Made by a program: the position numbers and the translations under genes
Assembly (NCBI RefSeq): GCF_025356155.1
Contig: NZ_JANXUQ010000047.1
Coordinates: 1-35,692 of the forward strand
DNA length: 35,692 nt
From: Rhodoferax sp.
Lineage (GTDB): Bacteria > Pseudomonadota > Gammaproteobacteria > Burkholderiales > Burkholderiaceae_C
Direction: 5' to 3'
In this document: piece by piece, positions 8,743-16,281 of the stretch
Position numbering within the stretch: position 1 is the first letter of the stretch
Layout: each line of letters opens with the position of its first letter
The notes under the pieces: model-generated
Databases searched by the model: none
What the model saw: the letters and a program-made list of their open reading frames with translations, nothing else
What the model was told of the DNA's origin: nothing

Positions 8743-9360
8743 ATGCCCATCGTAGTTGTAGCCAATCCCAAAGGCGGCGTCGGCAAATCCACGCTGTCCA
8801 CCAATATTGCAGGCTACTACGCATCGCGTGGGCATGCGGTGATGCTGGGCGATGTGGACCGCCAGCAATCGTCCAGGCTGTGGTTGGGCCTGCGCCCGAT
8901 GGCAGCACGCCCGATTACGAGTTGGGAGATCGACGCCGACTCCATTGCCAAGCCACCCAAAGGCACGACCCACGTGGTGCTGGACACACCTGCCGGCCTG
9001 CATGGCAAGCGCCTCAACGAGGTCATCAAAATGGCCGACCACATCGTCATACCACTTCAGCCCAGCGTATTTGATATTTTTGCCACCCGCGCCTTTTGGG
9101 ACGAGCTGGTACACAGCAAACACGCCAGTAAGGCGAAGATTGCGCTGGTGGGCATGCGGGTGGATGCGCGCACGATAGCGTCTGATCACTTGCACGAGTT
9201 TGTTGACAAGGTCGGCGCGCCGGTGAAGGGTTATCTGCGCGACACGCAAAACTACATCCACCTGGCGGCCCGAGGCTTGACATTGTTTGACGTGGCGCCT
9301 GGCCGGGTGGCCAAAGACCTGGAGCAGTGGCAATCGCTTTGCGAGTGGCTGGAAGCCTGA
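8743..9360 (+). CDS. orphan ParA-family ATPase
   Basis: The product has 205 aa from ATG 8743, which is preceded by GGAAGGA at a good distance. An in-frame ATG at 8725 would contain that ribosome site inside the gene and is less likely. The deviant Walker A motif KGGVGKST (10-17), the GDVD segment and VVLDTPAG are those of ParA/MinD ATPases, which dimerise on ATP and bind DNA or membrane to position cargo. No parB or parS-like partner is visible nearby, so this is not an evident plasmid or chromosome partition locus. It is divergent from the broken antiporter gene by 44 bp and is followed by a GC-rich repeat. Confidence 0.87.
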   Translation: MPIVVVANPKGGVGKSTLSTNIAGYYASRGHAVMLGDVDRQQSSRLWLGLRPMAARPITSWEIDADSIAKPPKGTTHVVLDTPAGLHGKRLNEVIKMADHIVIPLQPSVFDIFATRAFWDELVHSKHASKAKIALVGMRVDARTIASDHLHEFVDKVGAPVKGYLRDTQNYIHLAARGLTLFDVAPGRVAKDLEQWQSLCEWLEA

Positions 9361-9368
9361 TTGGCAAG

Positions 9369-9450
9369 TCGCCGTCGGGCCGCCCCAAGGCGACTACGGC
9401 CCCCTCGGGGGGCAAGCCCAGCACACGCAGTGGCAAGCGTGGGGGGCAGT
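9369..9450. repeat. GC-rich intergenic repeat, copy A
   Basis: This copy opens with TCGCCG(T)CGGGCCGCCCCAAGG (9369-9390). It contains a small hairpin core around GGCCCCCTCGGGGGGC, and closes with CACACGCAGTGG...CGTGGGGGGCAGTT (from 9422). The head and tail match copy B at 10459-10573 almost base for base, while the middle differs. It sits just after the ParA stop and before the MaoC gene. I recall similar blocks recurring between genes in Comamonadaceae. A role as transcription terminator or REP-like element is inference. Confidence 0.65.
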
Positions 9451-9500
9451 TTGTCGCTGGCTTGACAGCTAGAGTGGGCGGCTAGCCCTACAGTGGGCGC

Positions 9501-9956
9501 ATGAAAACCATCGAAACCCTGGCAGAAATGCCGGCCCTCATCGGGCAAGAAGTCGTCGTCAGCGGCTGGATCACCGTAACCCAGGAACAGATCAACCTGT
9601 TTGCCGAGGCCACGGGTGATCACCAATGGATACACGTGGATGTGGAGCGAGCCAAGGCAGGTCCCTTTGGTGCGCCGATCGCGCATGGTTTTTTGACGCT
9701 GTCGTTGTTGCCGCGTTTCTTTGAGTCTTCACTGCACATCGCCGAGACGCGCATGGGTGTGAACTATGGCCTGAATAAGGTGCGCTTCGTGTCGCCGGTG
9801 CCCGTGGGCAGCCGCTTGCGTGCCCGCATGAAGCTGTTAGCCTGCGACCCCATCGACAACAAAGGCATGCAAATGACCTGGGAAGTCACGACCGAGCGTG
9901 AGGGTGCGAGCAAGCCGGTCTGCGTGGCGGAGTCGATTGCGCGGCACTATCCTTGA
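9501..9956 (+). CDS. MaoC-like (R)-specific enoyl-CoA hydratase family protein
   Basis: The 151-aa single hotdog-fold protein has the hydratase signature FAEATGDHQWIHVDVERA, in which Asp40 and His45 are the expected catalytic pair. It is followed by the family segment GPFGAPIAHGFLTLSLL. Such proteins hydrate trans-2-enoyl-CoA (beta-oxidation, polyhydroxyalkanoate supply) in the cytosol. The substrate is not determined by sequence. The start ATG at 9501 is preceded by a TTGACA (9462-9467) but only a weak -10. Its 3' end overlaps the convergent trmL gene by 10 nt. Confidence 0.88.
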   Translation: MKTIETLAEMPALIGQEVVVSGWITVTQEQINLFAEATGDHQWIHVDVERAKAGPFGAPIAHGFLTLSLLPRFFESSLHIAETRMGVNYGLNKVRFVSPVPVGSRLRARMKLLACDPIDNKGMQMTWEVTTEREGASKPVCVAESIARHYP

Positions 9957-10414
9957 AAAAACTGGTTTTGCCGCCAGGCCTCAAACACCGTCACCGCGAC
10001 GGCGTTCGATAAGTTGAGGCTGCGCTGGCCCGCCACCATGGGCAGCTTCAGGCATTGTGGAGGCGCAAAGTGGGCGCGCACCGCCTCGGACAGGCCGCGT
10101 GTCTCGGCACCAAACACCAGCCAGTCACCGGGGCAAAAGGCGGAGTCAAATACTTGGCCCGTACCCTTGGTGGTCAGCGCAAACAGCCGGTCCATTGTCG
10201 GGTGCTCGGCATCCAAAAAGGCCTGCCAGTTGGCATGCACCTTAAGCGTGGCGTACTCGTGATAATCCAGTCCCGCGCGGCGCATGTGTTTGTCGTCCAT
10301 CGAAAAACCTAGAGGCTCGATGAGGTGCAGCGTGCAACCGGTGTTGGCAGCCAGGCGGATGACGTTGCCCGTGTTGGGTGGTATTTCGGGTTCGACGAGG
10401 ACGATATTAAACAT
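9947..10414 (-). CDS. trmL: tRNA (cytidine/uridine-34 2'-O)-methyltransferase
   Basis: The 155-aa SPOUT-family protein starts MFNIVLVEPEIPPNTGN. The three knotted-fold motifs are visible: NTGNVIRLAANTG (14-26), LVFGAETRGLSE and LPMVAGQRSLNLSNAVAV. The length matches TrmL (YibK), which methylates the ribose of the wobble nucleotide in tRNA-Leu isoacceptors using SAM. It lies downstream of comF on the same strand with 159 bp between, mostly occupied by repeat copy B, so co-transcription is uncertain. Its end overlaps the maoC-like gene tail to tail. Confidence 0.93.
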   Translation of the reverse strand: MFNIVLVEPEIPPNTGNVIRLAANTGCTLHLIEPLGFSMDDKHMRRAGLDYHEYATLKVHANWQAFLDAEHPTMDRLFALTTKGTGQVFDSAFCPGDWLVFGAETRGLSEAVRAHFAPPQCLKLPMVAGQRSLNLSNAVAVTVFEAWRQNQFFQG

Positions 10415-10458
10415 GGTTCCTATTGTCGCCGCCGACGCAGCGCGGCATCACGGTTGTG

Positions 10459-10573
10459 TCGCCGCCGGGCCGCCCCAAGGTGTTCTGAACCGCTTGGCGG
10501 TCAGCCCCGCTGGGGAAATGCGGCCCGCCTTGGGCGGCAGGGCGCCACACGCAGTGGGCAACCGTGGGGGCAA
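10459..10573. repeat. GC-rich intergenic repeat, copy B
   Basis: The head TCGCCGCCGGGCCGCCCCAAGG (two groups, 10459-10480) and the tail CACACGCAGTGGGCAACCGTGGGGGCAATT (from 10546, in two parts) match copy A at 9369-9450. The roughly 65-nt middle is different and longer. It fills the gap between comF and trmL and touches the comF stop codon at 10574. The tail lies on the 3' side of comF in the minus direction, compatible with a role in transcript ends, but no T-tract terminator is seen. Confidence 0.62.
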
Positions 10574-11257
10574 TTATTCCGTACGGGCCAGTACCAAGGC
10601 GGTAATGTGCGCAGCGCCTGCCGCACGCAAGACGCGGGCTGCGGCGTGCAAGGACGCGCCGCTGGTCATCACATCGTCCAGCACGACAACGCGTTTGTTT
10701 TTCACGCGGTGTACCTGCAGCGGGTCCAGGGCAAACGCATCTTGCACCGCAAGCAGGCGCTCGCTGCGCGGAAGTGTGCGTTGCGGCGGCGTATCGCGCA
10801 CTCGCAAAAGCACGCCGTGTACCACCTTGGGCGCATCCAGCGCGCGTGCCAAAATATGGGCTTGGTTGTAACCGCGTTCACGCAGACGTTCCGTGGACAA
10901 GGGCATGGGAAGCAGTAAATCGGCAGCATCCAGCGCGGGTTCCACCCACGGCGCCGCCCGCAGTAAAGCGGCAAAGCTGGCGGCCCAGCCGGGGCGCTGG
11001 TGGAATTTGAAGTCCGCCACCAGCGTGGACCACGGGTAGGCATAGGGCAGGGCGGCCAGGCAGGCGTCCAGCGGCGGCGGATTTACGATGCACGCACCAC
11101 ATTGGCGCACGTCCGGCACAACAGGCAAAGCACAGGTGGTGCAGCGCGCCACGGGTTGGGCAAATGCGGCCACGCAGGCCTCGCAAATGCTGTGAGCGGG
11201 CCACGCGTGGCAAACCGCGCACTGGCTGGGCAGGCGTTTGGAGAGACCTTGGAGCAT
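10574..11257 (-). CDS. ComF-family phosphoribosyltransferase-like protein
   Basis: The chosen start (ATG at 11257, MLQGLSKRLPSQC) gives 227 aa, the usual ComF length. The frame is open further upstream to 11440, but that part overlaps the divergent methyltransferase start and is not conserved-looking. Four Cys pairs near the N-terminus (C13/C16, C25/C28, C39/C42, C53/C56) suggest a zinc-binding region. The C-terminal half ends with the PRPP-type loop VVVLDDVMTSGASL. ComF proteins are linked to DNA uptake in competent bacteria, and outside those the role is unclear. It is divergently oriented from the BioC-like gene, with 76 bp between starts. Confidence 0.87.
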   Translation of the reverse strand: MLQGLSKRLPSQCAVCHAWPAHSICEACVAAFAQPVARCTTCALPVVPDVRQCGACIVNPPPLDACLAALPYAYPWSTLVADFKFHQRPGWAASFAALLRAAPWVEPALDAADLLLPMPLSTERLRERGYNQAHILARALDAPKVVHGVLLRVRDTPPQRTLPRSERLLAVQDAFALDPLQVHRVKNKRVVVLDDVMTSGASLHAAARVLRAAGAAHITALVLARTE

Positions 11258-11333
11258 TTGGCGCAACACCGAACCAATATACTCTGGCCGCCCTACTGTC
11301 CCCGCATCCGAGCACACTTCGCTTTTCTTTGCC

Positions 11334-12239
11334 ATGCCCTTCGATTTGCCCCCCACCATCGCCCCCGTTGCCGCTGCACGCTGGGCTGCGCGGTTGCCTG
11401 AGGCGTCCCCGTGGTTGCACGAAGAAGTGGCGCGCCGCATGGAACAGCGCTTGCAGTGGATGACGCTGCAACCGCAAAGCTGGGTGCACTGGGAGCCGTT
11501 GCTCGGCGGCCTGCAAGCCCAGGCGCTACTGGCCGCCCGCTACCCCAAGTCTGAGTGCTATGTGGCGCTAGCCCTCGCGGAACATGCGCAGGTAGCTAGA
11601 AAATTGATAGCATCAGCGTGGTGGAGCCCCACGCGCTGGACCGGACCGGCCGTGCACTTTCGCCTGCCCGACCAACCCGCCCAGATGCTATGGGCCAACA
11701 TGGCATTGCACATGACGGCCGACCCGCAGGCGCTGATCGCGCAGTGGCACGGTCTGCTGGAGCCCCGAGGGTTTTTGATGTTTTCCTGCCTGGGACCGGA
11801 CACGCTACGCGAACTGCGGGCCCTGTATGTCGTCCAGGGCTGGCCATCGGCATCGCACGCCTTTACCGATATGCACGACTGGGGCGACATGCTGGTGCAT
11901 GCTGGCTTTTCAGAACCGGTGATGGACATGGAGCGCATCACGCTGACCTTTTCAACACCCGAGCGCATGCTGGCCGAGTTGCGGGAGCTGGGTCGCAACC
12001 TGCATCCGCAGCGCTTTGCGGGCCTGCGGGGCCGAGCTTGGCATCGCCAACTGCTGTCGCAACTGAGTCAATTGGCCAAAGCCGATGGCGAGGGCCAGTT
12101 GCGGCTGACCTTTGAGATCGTCTACGGCCACGCATTCAAGGCACCGCCGCGTTTGACCGTGGCGCCGGAAACCGCGGTGTCACTCGATGCCATGCGCGCA
12201 GCCCTTCGCCAGGGCAAGAAAAATGGCGATTCCCATTGA
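11334..12239 (+). CDS. BioC-like SAM methyltransferase with degenerate motif I
   Basis: The product has 301 aa from ATG 11334 (MPFDLPP). The frame is open upstream to 11238, but that part lies in the divergent promoter region. The block FSCLGPDTLRELR and the preceding HGLLEPRGFLMF match malonyl-ACP methyltransferase BioC. NMALHMTADPQALI corresponds to the motif-II/III region. The N-terminal SAM motif, normally VLDLGCGTG, is replaced by WVHWEPLLGGLQAQ, with no acidic-glycine loop. It may still bind SAM in a modified way or have lost activity. The interspersed palindrome at 11595-11611 lies inside the gene. It is not adjacent to other biotin genes in this window. Confidence 0.78.
   Translation: MPFDLPPTIAPVAAARWAARLPEASPWLHEEVARRMEQRLQWMTLQPQSWVHWEPLLGGLQAQALLAARYPKSECYVALALAEHAQVARKLIASAWWSPTRWTGPAVHFRLPDQPAQMLWANMALHMTADPQALIAQWHGLLEPRGFLMFSCLGPDTLRELRALYVVQGWPSASHAFTDMHDWGDMLVHAGFSEPVMDMERITLTFSTPERMLAELRELGRNLHPQRFAGLRGRAWHRQLLSQLSQLAKADGEGQLRLTFEIVYGHAFKAPPRLTVAPETAVSLDAMRAALRQGKKNGDSH
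11595..11611. repeat. interspersed palindrome, copy 3 (one mismatch)
   Basis: GCTAG AAAATTG ATAGC lies within the BioC-like gene. It differs from the perfect arms by one base (GCTAG for GCTAT) but keeps the 7-nt centre. In the coding frame it reads GCT AGA AAA TTG ATA GC (Ala-Arg-Lys-Leu-Ile-Ala), in the same codon phase as the other in-gene copies. Confidence 0.5.
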
Positions 12240-12254
12240 CTTACGGGCTTAACA

Positions 12255-12290
12255 CCGACCCAAGACCCTGATTTTCAGAGGGTTGGTCGG
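12255..12290. other. imperfect hairpin between the BioC-like gene and coxB
   Basis: The outer arms CCGACC (12255-12260) and GGTCGG (12285-12290) and the inner arms ACCCT (12265-12269) and AGGGT (12279-12283) can pair, with a small asymmetric bulge. No T tract follows, so it is not a classical terminator. It ends two bases before a -10-like TACAAT (12292-12297), so it could mark the end of the methyltransferase transcript or lie in the coxB promoter region. Confidence 0.35.
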
Positions 12291-12395
12291 CTACAATAAC
12301 GGGCAAACCGCGTTCTTGCCCTCCCTGTCTGCCCGCAGCGCATTTGCGCGAGCGGGAGCGGGTTTTGGCACTGTTTAATCTGATTCGACGAAGAA

Positions 12396-13598
12396 ATGAC
12401 CAAGATGAAGAGCATTTTCAATAAATTGGCTTCACTGCTCCTCGCGGCAAGCGCCTGGGCCGGTACTGCGGCATTTAGCCTGGCGCATGCGGTCAACGAC
12501 CTGCCCGGCGGTCCGGCGGTAAATCAGTTGAACCTGCACCCACCGGTAACGGCCATCGCTAGAGAGCAGGCTTGGTTGCACTGGTTCATGCTGATTTTGT
12601 GCACCGTCATCTTCGTGGCGGTGTTCTCGGTGATGTTCTATTCCATCTGGAAGCACCGCAAATCCCAGGGCCACAAGCCCGCCACTTTCCACGAATCCGT
12701 GGTGGTGGAGGTGATCTGGACCATCATTCCCTTCATCATCGTGATTCTGATGGCGCTGCCCGCCACCAAGGTTGTGGTTGCGATGAAAGACACCACCAAT
12801 GCTGATTTGACGATCAAGGCTACCGGCATGCAGTGGAAATGGGGCTATGACTACCTCAAGGGCGAAGGCGAAGGCATTGGCTTCGTCTCCACGCTGGACA
12901 ACGCGCAGCGCGTCATGTCGGACGCCGGCGGCCCCAAGAAGGGTGAAGTTGCGCCTGACGATTACCTGTTGAAGGTCGACCACCCGTTGGTCGTGCCGGT
13001 GGACCGGAAAATCCGCATCATCACCACCGCTAACGACGTAATCCACGCATTTGCCGTGCCTTCATTCGGTATCAAGCAAGACGCCATCCCGGGTTTCGTG
13101 CGCGACACCTGGTTCCGTGCTGAGAAAACGGGAGACTTTTATGGGCAGTGCCAAGAATTGTGCGGCAAGGAGCATGCGTACATGCCTATCCACGTGAAGG
13201 TGGTGTCGGCTGAAGATTATTCCAAATGGGTAGCTGGTGAGATGAAGGCCATGGCTGCGAAAGCAGATGACCCATCCAAGGTTTGGGAGCTGGCAGACCT
13301 CGTCAAACGCGGTGAAAAGGTTTACAGCGCACCCGGATCTTGCGCCGGCTGTCACCAAGCCAACGGCAAGGGTGCTGGCCCGATCAAGCCGCTGGACGGC
13401 GCCCCTGTGGTGCTGGATGCGGACAAAAGCAAGCAAATCATGGTTCTGCTGAATGGCCAAAACAATGGCGCGATGCCATCGTGGAAGTCTTTGAGCGATA
13501 CCGATATTGCCGCCGTGATCACCTACACCAAGAACAACTGGTCCAATAAGACGGGCCAGGTCGTGCAACCGGCTGAAGTGGCGGCTTTGCGTAAGTAA
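12396..13598 (+). CDS. coxB: cytochrome c oxidase subunit II with fused cytochrome c domain
   Basis: The product has 400 aa. A signal-like N-terminus is followed by two transmembrane helices (about 60-83 and 103-122) and a periplasmic cupredoxin domain. The CuA ligands are all present: H217, C252, E254, C256, H260 and M263. A C-terminal cytochrome c domain has the heme site CAGCH (316-320) and a probable axial Met360 (GAMPSW). The fused heme domain is the caa3-like arrangement, which lets the oxidase take electrons through a built-in cytochrome c. The gene opens the oxidase cluster and is 54 bp upstream of ctaD. Confidence 0.96.
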   Translation: MTKMKSIFNKLASLLLAASAWAGTAAFSLAHAVNDLPGGPAVNQLNLHPPVTAIAREQAWLHWFMLILCTVIFVAVFSVMFYSIWKHRKSQGHKPATFHESVVVEVIWTIIPFIIVILMALPATKVVVAMKDTTNADLTIKATGMQWKWGYDYLKGEGEGIGFVSTLDNAQRVMSDAGGPKKGEVAPDDYLLKVDHPLVVPVDRKIRIITTANDVIHAFAVPSFGIKQDAIPGFVRDTWFRAEKTGDFYGQCQELCGKEHAYMPIHVKVVSAEDYSKWVAGEMKAMAAKADDPSKVWELADLVKRGEKVYSAPGSCAGCHQANGKGAGPIKPLDGAPVVLDADKSKQIMVLLNGQNNGAMPSWKSLSDTDIAAVITYTKNNWSNKTGQVVQPAEVAALRK

Positions 13599-13652
13599 TG
13601 CGCGGCCACACCACCGATTGAACGAAATTAGTGAATTGAGAAGGAAACCAGG

Positions 13653-15275
13653 ATGAGCGCCGTTCTAGACCACCACGACCATGCCCATGACGACCACCAT
13701 GACCACCACGCCCTTGCGGGCTGGCGGCGGTGGGTCTACGCGACCAACCACAAGGACATTGGTACGCTGTACTTGCTGTTCTCCTTCACGATGTTGATGA
13801 TCGGGGGGCTGTTGGCCCTGATCATCCGTGCAGAGTTGTTCCAGCCCGGCCTGCAATTGGTCAATCCTGAGCTGTTCAACCAGCTCACCACGATGCACGG
13901 CATCATCATGGTGTTCGGCGCCATCATGCCGGCCTTTGTCGGCTTTGCGAACTGGATGATCCCATTGCAAATCGGCGCAGGCGACATGGCCTTTGCCCGC
14001 ATGAATAACTTCAGCTTCTGGTTGCTGATCCCCGCGGGCTTGATGCTGGTGGGTTCGTTCTTCATGCCCGGTGGTGCTCCCGCCGCTGGTTGGACACTGT
14101 ACGCACCGTTGACCCTGCAAATGGGTCCGTCCATGGACGCTGGTATTTTTGCCATGCACATCCTGGGTGCCAGTTCCATCATGGGCTCCATCAATATCAT
14201 CGTCACCATCCTGAACATGCGCGCCCCTGGCATGACGCTGATGAAGATGCCGATGTTCTGCTGGACCTGGCTGATCACGGCCTACCTGCTGATCGCCGTG
14301 ATGCCCGTGTTGGCAGGTGCCATCACCATGACGCTGACGGACCGCCACTTTGGCACCAGTTTCTTCAACCCTGCTGGTGGCGGTGACCCGGTGATGTACC
14401 AGCACATTTTCTGGTTCTTCGGCCACCCCGAGGTCTACATCATGATCTTGCCGGCCTTCGGCATCATCAGCCAAGTGATCCCTGCGTTCGCACGCAAGCG
14501 CCTGTTCGGCTACGCCTCCATGGTGTACGCAACATCTTCTATTGCCATTCTGTCCTTCATCGTGTGGGCGCACCACATGTTCACCACCGGCATGCCGGTG
14601 ACAGGCCAGTTGTTCTTCATGTACGCCACGATGCTGATCGCGGTGCCCACAGCGGTGAAGATCTTCAACTGGATCGCCACCATGTGGCAGGGTTCCATGA
14701 CCTTTGAGACGCCGATGCTGTTCGCAGTCGGCTTCATCTTTGTGTTCACGATGGGTGGCTTCACCGGTCTCATCCCAGCCGTTGCGCCTATCGACATCCA
14801 ACTGCAAGACACTTACTACATCGTCGCCCACTTCCACTATGTGCTGGTGGCTGGCTCTTTGTTCGCGATGTTCTCCGGCTTCTACTACTGGGTGCCCAAG
14901 TGGACCGGTGTGATGTACTCGGAGACCCGCGGCAAGCTGCACTTTTGGTGGTCGTTGATCGCATTTAATGTGACCTTCTTCCCCATGCACTTCTTGGGTC
15001 TGGCCGGTATGCCCCGTCGCTATGCTGACTACCCTATGCAGTTTGCTGACTTCAACGCCGTGGCGTCAGTCGGAGCCTTCTTCTTTGGCACAGCCCAACT
15101 GTACTTTTTCCTATTCATCGTGGTGCCCGCGATGCGCGGCAAGGGCGAAAAGGCCCCGCAAAAGCCTTGGGAAGCCGCAGAAGGTCTGGAGTGGGAAGTA
15201 CCATCGCCCGCACCCTTCCACACCTTCGAGACGCCTCCCAAGCTGGATGCAACAGCGACCAAGGTCATTGGCTGA
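13653..15275 (+). CDS. ctaD: cytochrome c oxidase subunit I (aa3 type)
   Basis: The 540-aa protein has twelve-helix topology and the complete metal set. H82 and H395 are the expected heme a ligands, H393 the heme a3 ligand, and H258 (in HPEVY, with cross-linking Tyr262), H307 and H308 the CuB ligands. The DMAFARMNNFSFW loop and the TYYIVAHFHYVL block are classical for the aa3 family. It reduces O2 to water and pumps protons at the inner membrane. The N-terminus is unusually rich in His and Asp (residues 7-19), possibly binding copper or zinc in the cytosol. An AGAAGGAAACCAGG ribosome site precedes the start. Confidence 0.97.
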   Translation: MSAVLDHHDHAHDDHHDHHALAGWRRWVYATNHKDIGTLYLLFSFTMLMIGGLLALIIRAELFQPGLQLVNPELFNQLTTMHGIIMVFGAIMPAFVGFANWMIPLQIGAGDMAFARMNNFSFWLLIPAGLMLVGSFFMPGGAPAAGWTLYAPLTLQMGPSMDAGIFAMHILGASSIMGSINIIVTILNMRAPGMTLMKMPMFCWTWLITAYLLIAVMPVLAGAITMTLTDRHFGTSFFNPAGGGDPVMYQHIFWFFGHPEVYIMILPAFGIISQVIPAFARKRLFGYASMVYATSSIAILSFIVWAHHMFTTGMPVTGQLFFMYATMLIAVPTAVKIFNWIATMWQGSMTFETPMLFAVGFIFVFTMGGFTGLIPAVAPIDIQLQDTYYIVAHFHYVLVAGSLFAMFSGFYYWVPKWTGVMYSETRGKLHFWWSLIAFNVTFFPMHFLGLAGMPRRYADYPMQFADFNAVASVGAFFFGTAQLYFFLFIVVPAMRGKGEKAPQKPWEAAEGLEWEVPSPAPFHTFETPPKLDATATKVIG

Positions 15276-15280
15276 ATAGC

Positions 15281-15394
15281 ATGACGACGCCCGAACAAAA
15301 GAAGGCCAACACCAGAACCGGTTTGATTCTGGCCTCTATCGCGGTTTTGTTCTTTGTGGGTTTTATGGCCCGCATGGTGTTGCTGAGCAAATAA
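15281..15394 (+). CDS. 37-aa single-helix protein of the oxidase cluster
   Basis: ATG 15281 lies 5 nt after the ctaD stop, and the stop lies 3 nt before ctaG. The frame encodes 37 residues: a polar head (MTTPEQKKANTRTG), one hydrophobic helix (LILASIAVLFFVGFMARMVL) and a short tail. Position and shape match what is annotated in Burkholderiales as a cytochrome oxidase small assembly protein. It probably sits in the inner membrane and assists or stabilises oxidase assembly. The function is inferred from context only. It is short enough to be missed by automatic gene finders. Confidence 0.75.
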   Translation: MTTPEQKKANTRTGLILASIAVLFFVGFMARMVLLSK

Positions 15395-15397
15395 ACC

Positions 15398-15988
15398 ATG
15401 TTGCTGCAGCGCGAAAACGTCCGCATGGTGCGCAAGCTGGCTGTGATTGCAGCCTGCATGTTCGCCTTCGGCTACGCGCTCGTGCCTATCTACAAAACCA
15501 TCTGCGAGATGACGGGCATCAATATCCTGGCCTTGGGCGAGCAGGCGGTACCGGGCGAGAAGCCCAAACTGCCGGTCAACACCCAGGTGGATTTGAGCCG
15601 AACCATCACGGTGGAGTTCGACGCAAACAGCCGCGGCCCGTGGGAATTCAAGCCGGCGCAGCGTTCATTGGAAGTGCACCCCGGCGAATTGACGACGGTG
15701 ATGTACGAGTTCCAGAACATACAAAACCGCCGCATGTCGGCGCAGGCCATCCCCAGCTATGCGCCCATGCAGGCCACTTCGCATTTCAATAAGTTGGAAT
15801 GTTTTTGTTTCAACCAGTACACACTGGAACCGGGCGAGAAGAAATCCTGGCCAGTTGTTTTCTATATCGATTCCAAGCTGTCCAAAGACGTGAAGACCAT
15901 CACCTTGTCTTACACATTCTTTGAAGTCGGTGGCAAGACTCCACCGGCGCCTGTTGCTGTTGTGCCCGTTGTCGGGAGCCATACATGA
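15398..15988 (+). CDS. ctaG: CuB-insertion protein CtaG/Cox11
   Basis: The 196-aa protein is anchored by one N-terminal helix (VRKLAVIAACMFAFGYALVPIY), with the rest in the periplasm as a beta-rich domain. The copper-binding motif CFCF is present (C135, C137) in NKLECFCFNQYTLEPGE. Cox11 proteins deliver copper to the CuB site of subunit I, encoded just upstream. The gene is followed without a gap by a DUF2970-like gene (ATGA overlap 15985-15988), so the two are likely coupled. Confidence 0.94.
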   Translation: MLLQRENVRMVRKLAVIAACMFAFGYALVPIYKTICEMTGINILALGEQAVPGEKPKLPVNTQVDLSRTITVEFDANSRGPWEFKPAQRSLEVHPGELTTVMYEFQNIQNRRMSAQAIPSYAPMQATSHFNKLECFCFNQYTLEPGEKKSWPVVFYIDSKLSKDVKTITLSYTFFEVGGKTPPAPVAVVPVVGSHT

Positions 15989-16206
15989 GCGACAAGCTTG
16001 TGGACGGTGAAGCGGTTGCCGCTCCTTCGGTGTGGCGCAGCGTCAAGATGGTGGCGTGGTCGTTTTTGGGTATTCGCAGTAACCGCGCGTACCAGGAAGA
16101 TTTGAGCAAGGTCAACCCCATGCATGTGCTGGTGGTCGCCCTGGTAGGCGTGCTGCTGCTGGTTGTGGGCTTGATCAGTTTGGTGAATTGGGTCGTTGCA
16201 AAGTAA
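15985..16206 (+). CDS. DUF2970-like small membrane protein
   Basis: The product has 73 aa: a soluble N-terminal half (SVWRSVKMVAWSFLGIRSNRAYQED) and one strongly hydrophobic helix near the C-terminus (MHVLVVALVGVLLLVVGLIS). The segment VAWSFLGIR-x-x-x-x-x-Q-x-D resembles the DUF2970 family, found in oxidase clusters of betaproteobacteria. No biochemical role is known. The ATGA overlap with ctaG and the position before ctaE argue for a part in oxidase assembly. Confidence 0.8.
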   Translation: MSDKLVDGEAVAAPSVWRSVKMVAWSFLGIRSNRAYQEDLSKVNPMHVLVVALVGVLLLVVGLISLVNWVVAK

Positions 16207-16281
16207 ATAATTTGCGGGACAGACCGTAGCCGCCCAGCGGCCAGCGCTGTCCTTAACTGATTGGAATAGGAGAAGATAGAA

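Noticed and set aside
13665..14990. Long minus-strand open frame of 441 codons opposite ctaD.
   Set aside because: It is antisense to a highly conserved gene and composed of Gln/His/Arg-rich low-complexity sequence, the typical shadow in GC-rich DNA.
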